From positions 1-64,000 of the IMG/VR virus record IMGVR_UViG_3300042558_002764: a DNA stretch of 64,000 bases; one strand, given 5' to 3'. The position numbers and the translations under genes were made by a program. Of the stretch, positions 17,148 through 25,632 are shown in pieces. The notes below the pieces were generated by a model, which ran no database searches, was not told the DNA's origin, and saw only the letters and a program-made list of their open reading frames with translations. Position 1 is the stretch's first letter. Each line of letters starts with the position of its first letter. Source of the DNA: a virus.

Positions 17148-17902
17148 ACCCAACGCCAAGTTTTAATATGATTAGTTAATTGTTCTCTATTCATATTTCT
17201 TATTTTATGGAATTCTTGCCCATTAGAATGAAAAAGTGGGTTACTATCAGAACTATTGTGTGTCCTACTATGGGTTAAATGATAAAGAGGACCCTCAACT
17301 CTACATAAACTATAACCCATAATTTCTATACGTACAACTCTTTCCCAATCTTCATGACCCCATGAAACAAAATTTTCATTTTCTAAACCAATTTGTGAGT
17401 ATCTTTCTTTGTTAAAGAAAAAAGCTCCACCAACAGAATTAGGGTTAAATAGAGTACACTGACTTAAATCAATGTCTTGAATATTATCAGAATCAACTAA
17501 ATGGAATTGATTTTTTTGTACGTCATAGAATTTTCCTGAGTAAGGGAATACCATATCACAACCTTCTAAAATTTTATTTCTAGATTCTAGGTATTGGTCA
17601 ACTGTGAAAATAACATCAACATCATAGTTAACAACAATGTTTGTTTCACACATTTTAGTCATATCATTCAACAATCTTGTTCTATGAAAAAGTCTTTCAT
17701 CGTTTTTTTCAAAAACATATTTTATTTTATCTGAAACTGATTTTACAAATTCTTCATTAGAATTTTCATCACTTTCTAATACTATAATATTAGTATCAAA
17801 GTTCCTTAATAAAAAACTTATTGAAGTTTTAAAATTATCTCTTCTATCCTGTGAATCAAATCTAACAGGAACAATAAATGTAACGTCTTTAAAATCTATC
17901 AT
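17144..17902 (-). CDS. Galactosyltransferase-type glycosyltransferase (GT2/GT7-like)
   Basis: A 252-residue protein. DVTFIVPVRFDSQDRRDN opens a GT-A fold, VNYDVDVIFTVDQYL gives the DxD motif, and GGAFFFNKERYSQIG followed by FVSWGHEDWERVVRIEIMGY (split here) is the C-terminal GT7-type signature that binds acceptor and metal. The His near the end (PLYHLTHSRTHNS) also fits. It probably adds a hexose. It has an ATGA overlap with the gene upstream at 17899-17902 and another with the gene downstream. Confidence 0.83.
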   Translation of the reverse strand: MIDFKDVTFIVPVRFDSQDRRDNFKTSISFLLRNFDTNIIVLESDENSNEEFVKSVSDKIKYVFEKNDERLFHRTRLLNDMTKMCETNIVVNYDVDVIFTVDQYLESRNKILEGCDMVFPYSGKFYDVQKNQFHLVDSDNIQDIDLSQCTLFNPNSVGGAFFFNKERYSQIGLENENFVSWGHEDWERVVRIEIMGYSLCRVEGPLYHLTHSRTHNSSDSNPLFHSNGQEFHKIRNMNREQLTNHIKTWRWV

Positions 17903-19440
17903 CCTCTATTTTGATATATTGCTTGTAATTGTTGTTGTACCTGTTCTGGTGTTGCTAAAGGTGTTTCTGTGGGTGTAATCCCATGTTTATTTTTGTACCA
18001 CATAGTACCTTTTCTAAAATTCTCATTCCATGTTGGTGTTCTAGCAATAGTACTTTCAGCTATTGAGTTCGGTATATCAGTTAAGTAATTCCAACTTTCA
18101 TGAATATCGGCAAAATACCAAAAAGCTGGGTGATACATTTTTTTAATAGCTTGGTATGTGTGTTCAACATGTTCCCACGCGTTTTTAAACATTGGGTCAA
18201 AACCACCGATATCTTCTAATACTTTTCTTTGGTAATAAGAAAATGCCCCAACACAATTAGGGTACAATGCTATTTTTACACCCGTATTTAATACATCACC
18301 ATTTTCATAAGGGATAATCATCCTAGGGTTAGGTTTACCATCTACATCCTCTCTTTCAGATAAATCTGTAAATCCCTTACTACCAATCTTATTAGCTGGT
18401 CCGTGTAAAGCAAAATTTAAATGTTTAATACCAGAAATTAATGAGTGTTTAATATATTCTTTAAAAACATTTTCATCTTTAATTAAGATATCATCTTCCA
18501 TAATAAAAATATGTTCACAACCTTTTTCCATTAGATAATTAATAGCTGTTGTTTTTGCTGCACCTACAGACATATTTGTTTTATGCTGTATGATATGTGC
18601 ATCTTCAGGGTAAGCGTCTTCAGGGTAAGGTGTACCGTCATTTACAATAACAAAATTCTTAACCCATTTTGGAACTGTAAAAGCACTTTGCCTAATTCTA
18701 TGTTCAGCATTATAAGTAACCATACCAAAACCAATAGAATCAGGGTCAAACTCTAACTTTTCTTCAAAAGTTTTATTATTTGATAGTCTTACAGGTAAGT
18801 TATCTTTATATCTTTCTTCAAATTTAATTTTATTATCTTCCCATTGTTGATTGGTCATACCTACTGATAAATGGGTTACTCTAATTAAAGTCGTTAAACC
18901 AATTTTAACACCATCTAAATAATTAGGGAAACAAAAAGCTAAATCATAAAAATGGAATCCATCAAAAGATTCGTCAAAAGTATGTTTAATTTTTGTTTTA
19001 TCTATAGCAAAAAACAAACCATCTAAAACAACCATTTCAGTAATTTTATTACCCTGGTCTTTAGAATAATAGTTAGTCCATTTTTTACCTTCGTGTTGGT
19101 GTGATACAATACCATTCATAGATTCTTTCAAAGTCCACCATCTACCGTCTAATAAATCTGTTGTACCAGCTATCCCTAAAATTCCATATTCAGGATTTTT
19201 ATTAAATAGTTTTTGTAGTTTTTGGCCCCAACCCTTAGTTTCAAAAATTAAATCATCGTGACAAAAAACAACTATATTATTTTTAGCCATATCTAATCCT
19301 TTATTATAAGCTTGTGGTAATGACATTTCACCATCATTAACAATTTGTATAACATCTACGTTATGAATACCACAAGTTTTTTTAATTTGTTCGATATACT
19401 CAGGGTTATCTTTTCTTGTTGAATATACTACTGTAATCAT
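17899..19440 (-). CDS. Two-domain glycosyltransferase
   Basis: A 513-residue protein with two GT-A domains. The N-terminal domain (residues about 1-215) begins MITVVYSTRKDNPEYIEQI and has IVVFCHDDLIFETKGW (Asp-Asp metal site) and DGFHFYDLAFC. The C-terminal domain (about 230-500) has GFGMVTYNAEHRIRQS, HIFIMEDDILIKDENVF with a Glu-Asp-Asp site, and NAWEHVEHTYQAIK. The same N-terminal domain occurs in the protein at 33878-35452, so the two are paralogues there. It ends in a Gln-rich tail. It probably makes two successive linkages. Confidence 0.8.
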   Translation of the reverse strand: MITVVYSTRKDNPEYIEQIKKTCGIHNVDVIQIVNDGEMSLPQAYNKGLDMAKNNIVVFCHDDLIFETKGWGQKLQKLFNKNPEYGILGIAGTTDLLDGRWWTLKESMNGIVSHQHEGKKWTNYYSKDQGNKITEMVVLDGLFFAIDKTKIKHTFDESFDGFHFYDLAFCFPNYLDGVKIGLTTLIRVTHLSVGMTNQQWEDNKIKFEERYKDNLPVRLSNNKTFEEKLEFDPDSIGFGMVTYNAEHRIRQSAFTVPKWVKNFVIVNDGTPYPEDAYPEDAHIIQHKTNMSVGAAKTTAINYLMEKGCEHIFIMEDDILIKDENVFKEYIKHSLISGIKHLNFALHGPANKIGSKGFTDLSEREDVDGKPNPRMIIPYENGDVLNTGVKIALYPNCVGAFSYYQRKVLEDIGGFDPMFKNAWEHVEHTYQAIKKMYHPAFWYFADIHESWNYLTDIPNSIAESTIARTPTWNENFRKGTMWYKNKHGITPTETPLATPEQVQQQLQAIYQNRG

Positions 19441-19616
19441 AGTTCAAAATTATCTTTAGTATTTTCTTTTATTGAAACAAATTCTCTAATAGTCTTACCT
19501 AACTCTGTATCATCAGAATAAGTTTTAACTAATAATTCTACAACCTCCATTCTTAAAGCCTCATGTCTTTCATTAATGGGGTTATTTTCCAAATCCGTAT
19601 ATACTTGATTTTTCAT
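19437..19616 (-). CDS. Small hypothetical protein
   Basis: About 59 residues, acidic and helical (NPINERHEALRMEVVELLVK, then DDTELGKTIREF). I chose ATG 19616, two bases after the end of the HslV-like gene at 19618, rather than an ATG 13 codons upstream that would lie within that gene. Its end overlaps the next glycosyltransferase start by four bases. The function is unknown. Confidence 0.55.
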   Translation of the reverse strand: MKNQVYTDLENNPINERHEALRMEVVELLVKTYSDDTELGKTIREFVSIKENTKDNFEL

Positions 19617-19617
19617 A

Positions 19618-20109
19618 TTACTTCTCAATTTCAATAATATTAATTGGTTCCTCACAATAAACTGATAAGTGACATGAAGCCTTAATAGCTTCTTTTACTG
19701 AATTACCCAAGTATAATGCTGCTAAAGCAAAATCCATACCAGCACCAATAGCTGTATAATCAGTTACTTCTTTACACCAAAAACCTTCCATTACAAAAGC
19801 TTTTTTCTCAAAAACAATAACATATTGGTTAGTTAATTTTGTTTCTTCTGTTTTATTTCTATACCAATCTTGGAACTCTGACATAAACTCTACCATTCCC
19901 TCCACAGAAGCTTCTCTAGGCTTTCTTGTTTTAGAATAAATTAGAAATAATCCACCTTCTTGTGCATCACCACAATCACCGATAACCATTCCGTTTACTT
20001 CATTAAGTTTTGCTAATTTATCTTTTTCTTGTGTCCAACCAGATACTAGGATACTATCCGCTCCAATTGTAATTTTTTTATTTGTTACTCTTACTGCTAC
20101 TACTGACAT
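19618..20109 (-). CDS. HslV/proteasome beta-like Ntn hydrolase
   Basis: A 163-residue protein of HslV size (about 175). After removal of Met1 the chain starts SVVAVRVTNKKITIGADS, matching TTIVAVRR of HslV but with Ser in place of Thr1. Counting from that Ser, Asp17 (GADS) and Lys33 (LAKLN) fall exactly at the catalytic positions of proteasome beta and HslV subunits. Later segments VIGDCGDAQEGGLFLIY and TAIGAGMDFALAALYLG match HslV's glycine turn and AIGSGGPYA helix. It may form a self-compartmentalising peptidase ring using a host or phage unfoldase. No HslU gene is in the window. Confidence 0.75.
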   Translation of the reverse strand: MSVVAVRVTNKKITIGADSILVSGWTQEKDKLAKLNEVNGMVIGDCGDAQEGGLFLIYSKTRKPREASVEGMVEFMSEFQDWYRNKTEETKLTNQYVIVFEKKAFVMEGFWCKEVTDYTAIGAGMDFALAALYLGNSVKEAIKASCHLSVYCEEPINIIEIEK

Positions 20110-20111
20110 GT

Positions 20112-20444
20112 TTAAGCTTTTGTTGTTATGTTATAAATCCCACTATTTAAAGTTACACTATCCGTCCCTGATGTGGTATACCATACTTGTGGGTAAAAGG
20201 GTGGCTGAGGACTTGTATATGGGTTAACCTCATTTGGTACCCCAGTTGGTATAAACGGATTTATTGGTGTGTGTGGTGTGATTGTTATAGGGTTTCTCCA
20301 TTCAGTAATTTTAGTTACCTTTAATGTAAATTCTCTCCACAAACCACTTGGTAATAAAGAATTTAGTTCTTCATAAAAATCATGAAGGTTAACATCTTCC
20401 TCTATTGTAATTGTTTTATTAATTGTATCTAATTGAATTTTCAT
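20112..20444 (-). CDS. Hypothetical protein with proline-rich tail
   Basis: A 110-residue protein. The first half is a compact beta-alpha unit (KIQLDTINKTITIEEDVNL, then HDFYEELNSLLPSGLW). The second half is Pro/Thr rich (NPITITPHTPINPFIPTG and PYTSPQPPFYPQVW) and probably extended, ending in a beta-type segment. This resembles small virion accessory or decoration proteins but no family is recognised. It shares one base with the dUTPase stop. Confidence 0.5.
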   Translation of the reverse strand: MKIQLDTINKTITIEEDVNLHDFYEELNSLLPSGLWREFTLKVTKITEWRNPITITPHTPINPFIPTGVPNEVNPYTSPQPPFYPQVWYTTSGTDSVTLNSGIYNITTKA

Positions 20445-21040
20445 TACTTTGTACCTGTAGAACCAAATCCACCCTCACCACGTTCAGATTCGTTTATTTC
20501 CATAACTTCGATTAAATCACCGTAGTCTGAACTAATTCTATGTGCCACAACACCTTGTGCGATTCTTTCACCTCTTTCCCAAGTAAATTCCTCATTACTA
20601 ATGTTAACCAAAAGAACTTTAATTTCACCACGGTATCCTGTATCTACAGTTCCAGGTGAGTTTAATACGGTAATACCGTTTTTATAAGCCAACCCACTTC
20701 TAGGTCTAATTTGTAATTCATAACCATCAGGTAATTCAAAATACAAACCTGTACCAACAAGTTTTCTTTCTAATGGTTTTAAAGAACCACCTTCATTTGC
20801 TCTTAAATCAAAACCTGAATCTCCCTCTTTTGCATAGACAGGATTTTTATTTTCGGATTTATTAATATAATTAATTTTTACTTTTGTTTTAACTGGTTCA
20901 TTAACTTTTTTATTATCGTATTCTTGTACTGATTCAGCTAATTTAATCGCCATTAAAATTTCTTGTCTAGTTGCTTCAGGTAACATATCCATTTCAGCTA
21001 GAGCTTTTAATTCTTCTATTTGTTGTGTAATTTCTCCCAT
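20444..21040 (-). CDS. dut: dUTP diphosphatase
   Basis: A 198-residue trimeric-type dUTPase with all five motifs: AKEGDSGFDLRA (I), PRSGLAYKNG (II), NSPGTVDTGYRGEIKV (III), GERIAQGV (IV) and RGEGGFGSTG (V). It hydrolyses dUTP to dUMP and pyrophosphate, keeping uracil out of DNA and feeding dTMP synthesis. An extra N-terminal helical segment of about 50 residues precedes the core, compared with a typical length of about 150. It shares its first base with the stop of the exonuclease gene. Confidence 0.95.
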   Translation of the reverse strand: MGEITQQIEELKALAEMDMLPEATRQEILMAIKLAESVQEYDNKKVNEPVKTKVKINYINKSENKNPVYAKEGDSGFDLRANEGGSLKPLERKLVGTGLYFELPDGYELQIRPRSGLAYKNGITVLNSPGTVDTGYRGEIKVLLVNISNEEFTWERGERIAQGVVAHRISSDYGDLIEVMEINESERGEGGFGSTGTK

Positions 21041-21753
21041 TATTTAAGATTATTTAATTTTGTTATTATATCTACAAGAGCCTTAACGTCTCTTTCACAA
21101 TATTCTTTAATTTCTTCATGATTACCCTCCCAATAATTGGTAGTAACGCTATCCCCTTTAACATCACCGTTTTTAGGTGATTCAATATCTAATGATGAAC
21201 AGATTAAATCTAAAGAACCCAAAGACCAATTGTTACCAAATTGCCAAACTTCTTTAGTATCAACAACTCTTAAATCCCATGGTTTAGTTTCATGTGTTGG
21301 GAACAGTTTAGGTGGTTTCATTCCATTAATAAAAAATCTTTTACCTAAAAATGGGATATCAAATATTTTAATACTTTGACCACAAAGGTCAAACCCAAGA
21401 GGTTCAATTTTATTAAAGATTTTTCTAACTTCAGTTAAAATATGTAATTCATCTTCACCGTAAAAAGATTCAAATCTAACCTCACCTTCTTTAGTTACAA
21501 ATGCCATAGAAACACAAGCTACCTTACCATATTCAGGGAAGAATGCCGCAGTTTGTCTATAAACTTCTTGGTGAATTTCTTTTAATGACATAGATTCAGA
21601 GTCTATTCTAGTTTCATCGGTAACTTTTTTTCTAAACGAGTCATAGTAAGATTCCCACATCTTTAATTTATCTTCAGGCATGTCGTATAAATCTTCATAC
21701 TGACTTACTGATTCGATATCAAAAAATAATAATTTGTCTAATTTAAATTGCAT
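21040..21753 (-). CDS. DEDD-type 3'-5' exonuclease
   Basis: A 237-residue protein of the PolB-like predicted exonuclease group. Exo I is LLFFDIESVSQYEDL (Asp/Glu), Exo II is FDLCGQSIKIFDIPFLG with Asp in FDIPF, and Exo III is IKEYCERDVKALVDI (Tyr-x3-Asp). The FDIPFLGKRFF segment is typical of PF10108-type stand-alone exonucleases. It probably trims 3' ends in repair or recombination, alongside the DNA polymerase, which has its own exonuclease domain. Overlap with the next gene is 11 bases. Confidence 0.82.
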   Translation of the reverse strand: MQFKLDKLLFFDIESVSQYEDLYDMPEDKLKMWESYYDSFRKKVTDETRIDSESMSLKEIHQEVYRQTAAFFPEYGKVACVSMAFVTKEGEVRFESFYGEDELHILTEVRKIFNKIEPLGFDLCGQSIKIFDIPFLGKRFFINGMKPPKLFPTHETKPWDLRVVDTKEVWQFGNNWSLGSLDLICSSLDIESPKNGDVKGDSVTTNYWEGNHEEIKEYCERDVKALVDIITKLNNLK

Positions 21754-23059
21754 TTGTATGTTCGATTAATTGTCCAACTTCTTTTTTATCATCTTTCAAT
21801 ATTGTTTTATAGAAAGATGCTCTTGTATGTGTAACTGTATCAATATGGTATTTATCCTTAACCGTTTCATGTAAGTTATGTGACAATAACTCTACTAAAC
21901 TCGGATTATCCTTTAATTTTTTGAGTGCTTTATACCAATCCTTATGATTTTTACCTGTATCTACTAAAATTGCGTTACCCTTTTCATTAATACCACCACC
22001 ATACTCTAACAAGTTTACACAATCTATTTGATAAGGTCCATAATTTTGTGCGATTAAAGCTTTTTTATGGAAACCAGATTCAATAACTTTTAATTGTGAT
22101 TTAACCTTATTAAATGTATGTTCTTTAAGTGGGGCCATTGATACATCAAATAGATTGTAGTTTGATGCATAAGTGGTAATAGGTTTGGTCCAAACTCTTC
22201 TATATAATTCATTTAAATCGTTGTATTTTTTATCACTACTTTCATCATATTTTTTTATTTGATTCAAATAGTCACCTTCAAGTAATTTGTAATTTTTAGT
22301 AAACATTTCTTCATAACGAGCCCAAACACTTTCATGTGGTTCAATTTTTCTTGTTCTTTGTTGTCCTGTATTTCTATCAATTTCAGTAATACTACCTCTA
22401 GTATCAAAACCACAAAGTACCATTTGTGAATCCATTTTATTTTCACCTAAAAATCTACTCACACCCTCTTCAATAATTTTTAAGTCATGTAAGTGAGATG
22501 AACCACCTAACCAACCTAATCTAATAAGTTTATCTGTTTTTTCGAGGTTTGGTGTAAATTGTTTTTCTGAAGGGTCAATTGCATTTGGTAATACAATTAC
22601 ATTTTTATTTAATTGGCTAATTTCTTTAGCAAAAATATCTGTAGTTGTAATTACATAATTAACTCTCTTAATATTTTCTTTGATTTTTTTAGGTAATTCA
22701 TCACTAACAATCATATGATATGCTGGGTGTTCTTTAGAAGGTAACCAGTAATCATCTAAATCCATAACTGTTATAATACCCAATGAATGGATTTTGTCCA
22801 ATATTTGAAACATATCTTCCATATATACTTGTCTTAACATACCGTCTTTAATCATTGGTAACGTTCTATGGAAATGGACAATATCAAATTTTCGTAAAAA
22901 ACTTTCGTCCCAACTAAAATTATCTGTACCTGCTGTAATAATTTCTACATAAAAATCGTCATTATACAATTCTTGTAGTTTCATATGTGGTTCTACTGAA
23001 CGAAATTTAGATACCCCTGTTCTATCTGATGGGAATACTAAAACATTTATTTTACTCAT
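21743..23059 (-). CDS. Glycosyltransferase of GT-B fold (family 4-like)
   Basis: A 438-residue protein. The N-terminus KINVLVFPSDRTGVSKFR resembles the first strand and glycine loop of GT4 enzymes, DIVHFHRTLP and VMDLDDYWLP follow, and VIVLPNAIDP marks the linker. The C-terminal half starts IRLGWLGGSSHLHDLKII, matching the GT4 donor domain. An insertion of about 60 residues (around 210-270) is highly charged. It is separated from the small gene upstream by a terminator. The acceptor is unknown; it lies outside the main glycan islands. Confidence 0.78.
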   Translation of the reverse strand: MSKINVLVFPSDRTGVSKFRSVEPHMKLQELYNDDFYVEIITAGTDNFSWDESFLRKFDIVHFHRTLPMIKDGMLRQVYMEDMFQILDKIHSLGIITVMDLDDYWLPSKEHPAYHMIVSDELPKKIKENIKRVNYVITTTDIFAKEISQLNKNVIVLPNAIDPSEKQFTPNLEKTDKLIRLGWLGGSSHLHDLKIIEEGVSRFLGENKMDSQMVLCGFDTRGSITEIDRNTGQQRTRKIEPHESVWARYEEMFTKNYKLLEGDYLNQIKKYDESSDKKYNDLNELYRRVWTKPITTYASNYNLFDVSMAPLKEHTFNKVKSQLKVIESGFHKKALIAQNYGPYQIDCVNLLEYGGGINEKGNAILVDTGKNHKDWYKALKKLKDNPSLVELLSHNLHETVKDKYHIDTVTHTRASFYKTILKDDKKEVGQLIEHTNAI

Positions 23060-23104
23060 AATCTATATTTTATACCAATATAAACTATTAGAAAAGTTTA
23101 GTAA

Positions 23105-23136
23105 ATAAAAAACCCGACTTAATGTCGGGTTTAGTA
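23105..23136 (-). terminator. Intrinsic terminator
   Basis: The arms AACCCGAC (23111-23118) and GTCGGGTT (23124-23131) enclose a five-base loop. On the minus strand the hairpin is followed by a T run, so it ends the transcript that covers the genes upstream from 25564 down to 23137. Confidence 0.85.
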
Positions 23137-23190
23137 TTACTTTTTTGGTGTTCCTTTGTTACCTTTGCAACTACATCCTTTTGTTCTCAT
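23137..23190 (-). CDS. Candidate 17-residue Cys-x-Cys microprotein
   Basis: A frame from ATG 23190 to TAA 23137 encodes MRTKGCSCKGNKGTPKK, basic and Gly/Lys rich with a Cys-Ser-Cys motif. It is flanked by an A-rich leader and by the terminator only a few bases after its stop. That placement suggests a real final gene of the transcript rather than chance. The Cys pair could bind metal or form a disulphide. At this length the call is tentative. Confidence 0.4.
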   Translation of the reverse strand: MRTKGCSCKGNKGTPKK

Positions 23191-23213
23191 GTTTTCTTTT
23201 TTTTAGTTGTTTG

Positions 23214-23795
23214 TTATTGTACCCTTTTAACTTTACTATTTAAAGTTTTTAAGATTTTTACGTTTTCTTGAATCATTTTTTTATCAAAATATTTTTCAAC
23301 AATACTAGGTAATGCTTTTGATATTTCCTCAGCAATCATTTGTCTAATTACATTTTCATTTAGTGTACTAGAATTTTTTGCTACAGGTTTTTTTTGTTCT
23401 ACTATATGTCTTTTTTGTTCCATATAATCAAACTCGTCTTCTTCAGAATAGTATTCTTCTTTTACACTACCGTATTTTGGGTTTATTTCTTTGATGTCCT
23501 CATCATCCAAAGAAAATGTCCCAACAGCATCTGGTTGTGGAATTGGGTTTTCTAACATCGCCCTCTGAATTTCAGGTGGTAATTTAGATTCTTTAACTCT
23601 TTGTTTATACATATCACTTCCTATTGCTACTTTAGGTACAGAATTTCTAACAGGTTCACTAATTTCTTCACTTAAAGAAGCTTGTCTACTTGTAACATTA
23701 GATTCTAAAATTGCCATGTCAGTTTTATCAAACTGTCTAGCTCTTTCATCGATAACTTTCGCTTTTTGTAGTATTGCTTTTAATCTTGGGTCCAT
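23214..23795 (-). CDS. Hypothetical virion-type protein
   Basis: A 193-residue protein, charged and mostly helical. An N-terminal basic helix (DPRLKAILQKAKVIDERARQ) is followed by a flexible region with Pro/Ser, an acidic stretch (SVKEEYYSEEDEFDYMEQK) and a C-terminal helix (IRQMIAEEISKALPSIVEKY, then DKKMIQENVKILKTL). No family is recognised. It shares its start base with the end of the WYL-like gene upstream, suggesting co-translation. A structural role is inferred from the neighbouring small proteins. Confidence 0.6.
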   Translation of the reverse strand: MDPRLKAILQKAKVIDERARQFDKTDMAILESNVTSRQASLSEEISEPVRNSVPKVAIGSDMYKQRVKESKLPPEIQRAMLENPIPQPDAVGTFSLDDEDIKEINPKYGSVKEEYYSEEDEFDYMEQKRHIVEQKKPVAKNSSTLNENVIRQMIAEEISKALPSIVEKYFDKKMIQENVKILKTLNSKVKRVQ

Positions 23796-24181
23796 TATTC
23801 AAATGTTGCTTGTTTATAAATTTTTATCATACTCCTATCTCCGTTAGGATTATATTTTGGTACGCCTGATTTTCTATCAGAAATAGGTTCATAAAACGTT
23901 TGACCCGTTTTAATCCAATTGCTAATTCTATCTACCCTAAAAGTTTTCCAACCTTCAGGTTCGGTATCAGTAACCCCTTGAGTTTGATAGACTCTAATTA
24001 TTGGGTTATTGGCTAAAGATTCTCCATAAACATAAGGTTCAATCCATCTCCAACCTCTTACTTCTGTTTCATCACCCTCATAATAAATTCTAGCAACCTT
24101 ATGTTTTTCAATAGAATCTTCTATTTCATTTGGTCGTACTTCTTCTAATATAATATTGCTTAATAGAGAGTAAAGTTTCAT
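23795..24181 (-). CDS. Small protein with WYL-like fold
   Basis: About 128 residues. After the leader MKLYSLLSNIILEEVRP the sequence KVARIYYEGDETEVRGWRWI, PYVYGESL, IIRVYQTQGVT and GWKTFRVDRISNWI follows the order of WYL domains (beta strands, Arg-containing strand, then TFRVDRI). WYL domains sense ligands in transcription regulators and defence systems; here no DNA-binding domain is attached. I use ATG 24181, just past the upstream stop; an ATG three codons earlier is possible. The similarity is by eye and moderate. Confidence 0.5.
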   Translation of the reverse strand: MKLYSLLSNIILEEVRPNEIEDSIEKHKVARIYYEGDETEVRGWRWIEPYVYGESLANNPIIRVYQTQGVTDTEPEGWKTFRVDRISNWIKTGQTFYEPISDRKSGVPKYNPNGDRSMIKIYKQATFE

Positions 24182-24183
24182 TA

Positions 24184-24552
24184 TTACCAATATTGTTCCC
24201 CGTAACTATAATTATAATAATTACTACCAGCTGTTCCAGGTTTGTATTTATTACCAGAAGTATACAACAACACATTTTTACGTTGTATATCTATCAAAGT
24301 ACCAACACCTGAATTAGGTGCGGTTTCTCCTCTACCATAGTTATCACCAGTGCTTTGTGCGTTAGGGTGTTGAGCGTCGTATCTCTGTCCATTAACATTC
24401 TTATAATCGTTAATTACAGTTTGTTGTGCTCTACTAATATCACCTTGTGCTTTTAATGATGGTAATTGATTAGTAACTGCCCCACCATTAGGGTTTAGTT
24501 CTTGTACTGAGTCTGCGTCCGTTAATATAGGAGCTATTGATTGTCCAGGCAT
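24184..24552 (-). CDS. Hypothetical Gly/Asn-rich protein
   Basis: A 122-residue protein, low in hydrophobic residues, with many Gly, Asn, Gln and Tyr. It begins PGQSIAPILTDADSVQELN and ends in a Tyr-rich tail (GTAGSNYYNYSYGEQYW). It is probably disordered and may be a virion linker or decoration. It overlaps the upstream gene by 19 bases and abuts the WYL-like gene. No function is recognised. Confidence 0.5.
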   Translation of the reverse strand: MPGQSIAPILTDADSVQELNPNGGAVTNQLPSLKAQGDISRAQQTVINDYKNVNGQRYDAQHPNAQSTGDNYGRGETAPNSGVGTLIDIQRKNVLLYTSGNKYKPGTAGSNYYNYSYGEQYW

Positions 24553-25031
24553 AATTTTCTGTTTTTATCAATTGTTGTTATTAGGTTTTCCATTAACCTC
24601 ATATTATAAATACCTTCTTGTCTTAAAATTTTATTTGTATCTGAGTCATGTTTTTCTGTGTCTATTCTAACATTACCACCAATTTTTTCTTTTTGGTATT
24701 GGTTTTTCATACCCACGTCACTCATAGCATCTTGTTTACCTTTAATACTTTGTCTAGCTTTATTCAAGGTATGTTCTATCCAATTCTTCATTAAGGTTCC
24801 ACCATTTAATAGGTAAGATGTATGTTTATTACCCTCATTATGACCATCAAAAAAATTCTTAATTAATTTTAATTGTTCATAGGTGATAGAATCTTTATCT
24901 ACCAATTCTTCCAACCTTTGATATCCCTCAACATCTTTAGCACCTTTATATGCATTAAAAATTTTTTTTAAATGATTTTTTATTTCCTCATCAATATCAA
25001 AAGATTGTCCCTGTAGTTTGGAATTGGCCAT
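24534..25031 (-). CDS. Hypothetical helical protein
   Basis: A 165-residue protein, helical and charged. An N-terminal acidic helix (DIDEEIKNHLKKIFNAYKGA) is followed by YEQLKLIKNFFDGHNEGNK, a polar basic middle (ARQSIKGKQDAMSDVGM) and a C-terminal helix with IYNMRLMENLITTIDKNRK. I recognise no family. It shares its start base with the stop of the upstream gene and overlaps the next gene by 19 bases, so the cluster 23214-25564 is a compact operon. A virion assembly role is plausible but unproven. Confidence 0.55.
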   Translation of the reverse strand: MANSKLQGQSFDIDEEIKNHLKKIFNAYKGAKDVEGYQRLEELVDKDSITYEQLKLIKNFFDGHNEGNKHTSYLLNGGTLMKNWIEHTLNKARQSIKGKQDAMSDVGMKNQYQKEKIGGNVRIDTEKHDSDTNKILRQEGIYNMRLMENLITTIDKNRKLCLDNQ

Positions 25032-25564
25032 TATCTAATTTTCTTTTTAAGTTCATTCTTATATTCAACAGGGATGTCTGTCATATCCATGTCTAAAAGA
25101 TAATTTATTATAATAGCCTTTTCTTCACCAGTGGCATCATTTTTACCAATTAAATCTCTAAGTGTTTCTACTTTTCTAATTAAAATAGGATTAGAGTCTT
25201 TAATAGTATCTAAATTTTGGATTCCGTTTAATCTTAAATCAGGTTGTTTAGTAACAAAATCCCTATCAAAATCTTTTTTAGTAAAGATATCCTCAATAAG
25301 TTCATCCATTTTTTTTGCTGAACCCTCTTCTACTCTTTTTTTTAAAGATTTTTTATTTTTCTTTTTTGTTAAATTCGGTTTTTTATCGGACATATATCTC
25401 CATCTGCCGTAATTATTATACCTACTAAGTCCCTGCATTTGATTTTGCTTATCGTCAGTAGTTAGTTTAGAAGCTGTAACATCATCGTTACTATTAATAG
25501 GCATATCACCCTTAATTTTAGCTCCCCCTTTGGTTATAAATTCACGTAATAATAAAATAGCCAT
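25031..25564 (-). CDS. Hypothetical basic virion-type protein with leader
   Basis: A 177-residue protein. It starts MAILLLREFITKGGA, an amphipathic leader of the kind shared by several other proteins here, with LLRE as a possible processing site. A Lys-rich segment (residues about 62-75, KKPNLTKKKNKKSLKKR) could bind DNA. The remainder is helical and acidic. It heads the operon reading through to 23137 and has an ATATTTAT element 14 bases before its ATG, indicating late expression. An internal head or virion protein is likely. Confidence 0.55.
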   Translation of the reverse strand: MAILLLREFITKGGAKIKGDMPINSNDDVTASKLTTDDKQNQMQGLSRYNNYGRWRYMSDKKPNLTKKKNKKSLKKRVEEGSAKKMDELIEDIFTKKDFDRDFVTKQPDLRLNGIQNLDTIKDSNPILIRKVETLRDLIGKNDATGEEKAIIINYLLDMDMTDIPVEYKNELKKKIR

Positions 25565-25578
25565 AAATTACTTTCTAT

Positions 25579-25586
25579 ATAAATAT
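25579..25586 (-). promoter_or_regulatory. ATATTTAT element before the 25031-25564 gene
   Basis: The minus strand reads GATATTTATATAG, ending 14 bases before the start codon. It would drive the five-gene operon down to the terminator near 23120. Confidence 0.5.
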
Positions 25587-25632
25587 CAGGTAATTATTAT
25601 AATTCTACTTTATTTTTTCTTATTTTAAGGGT

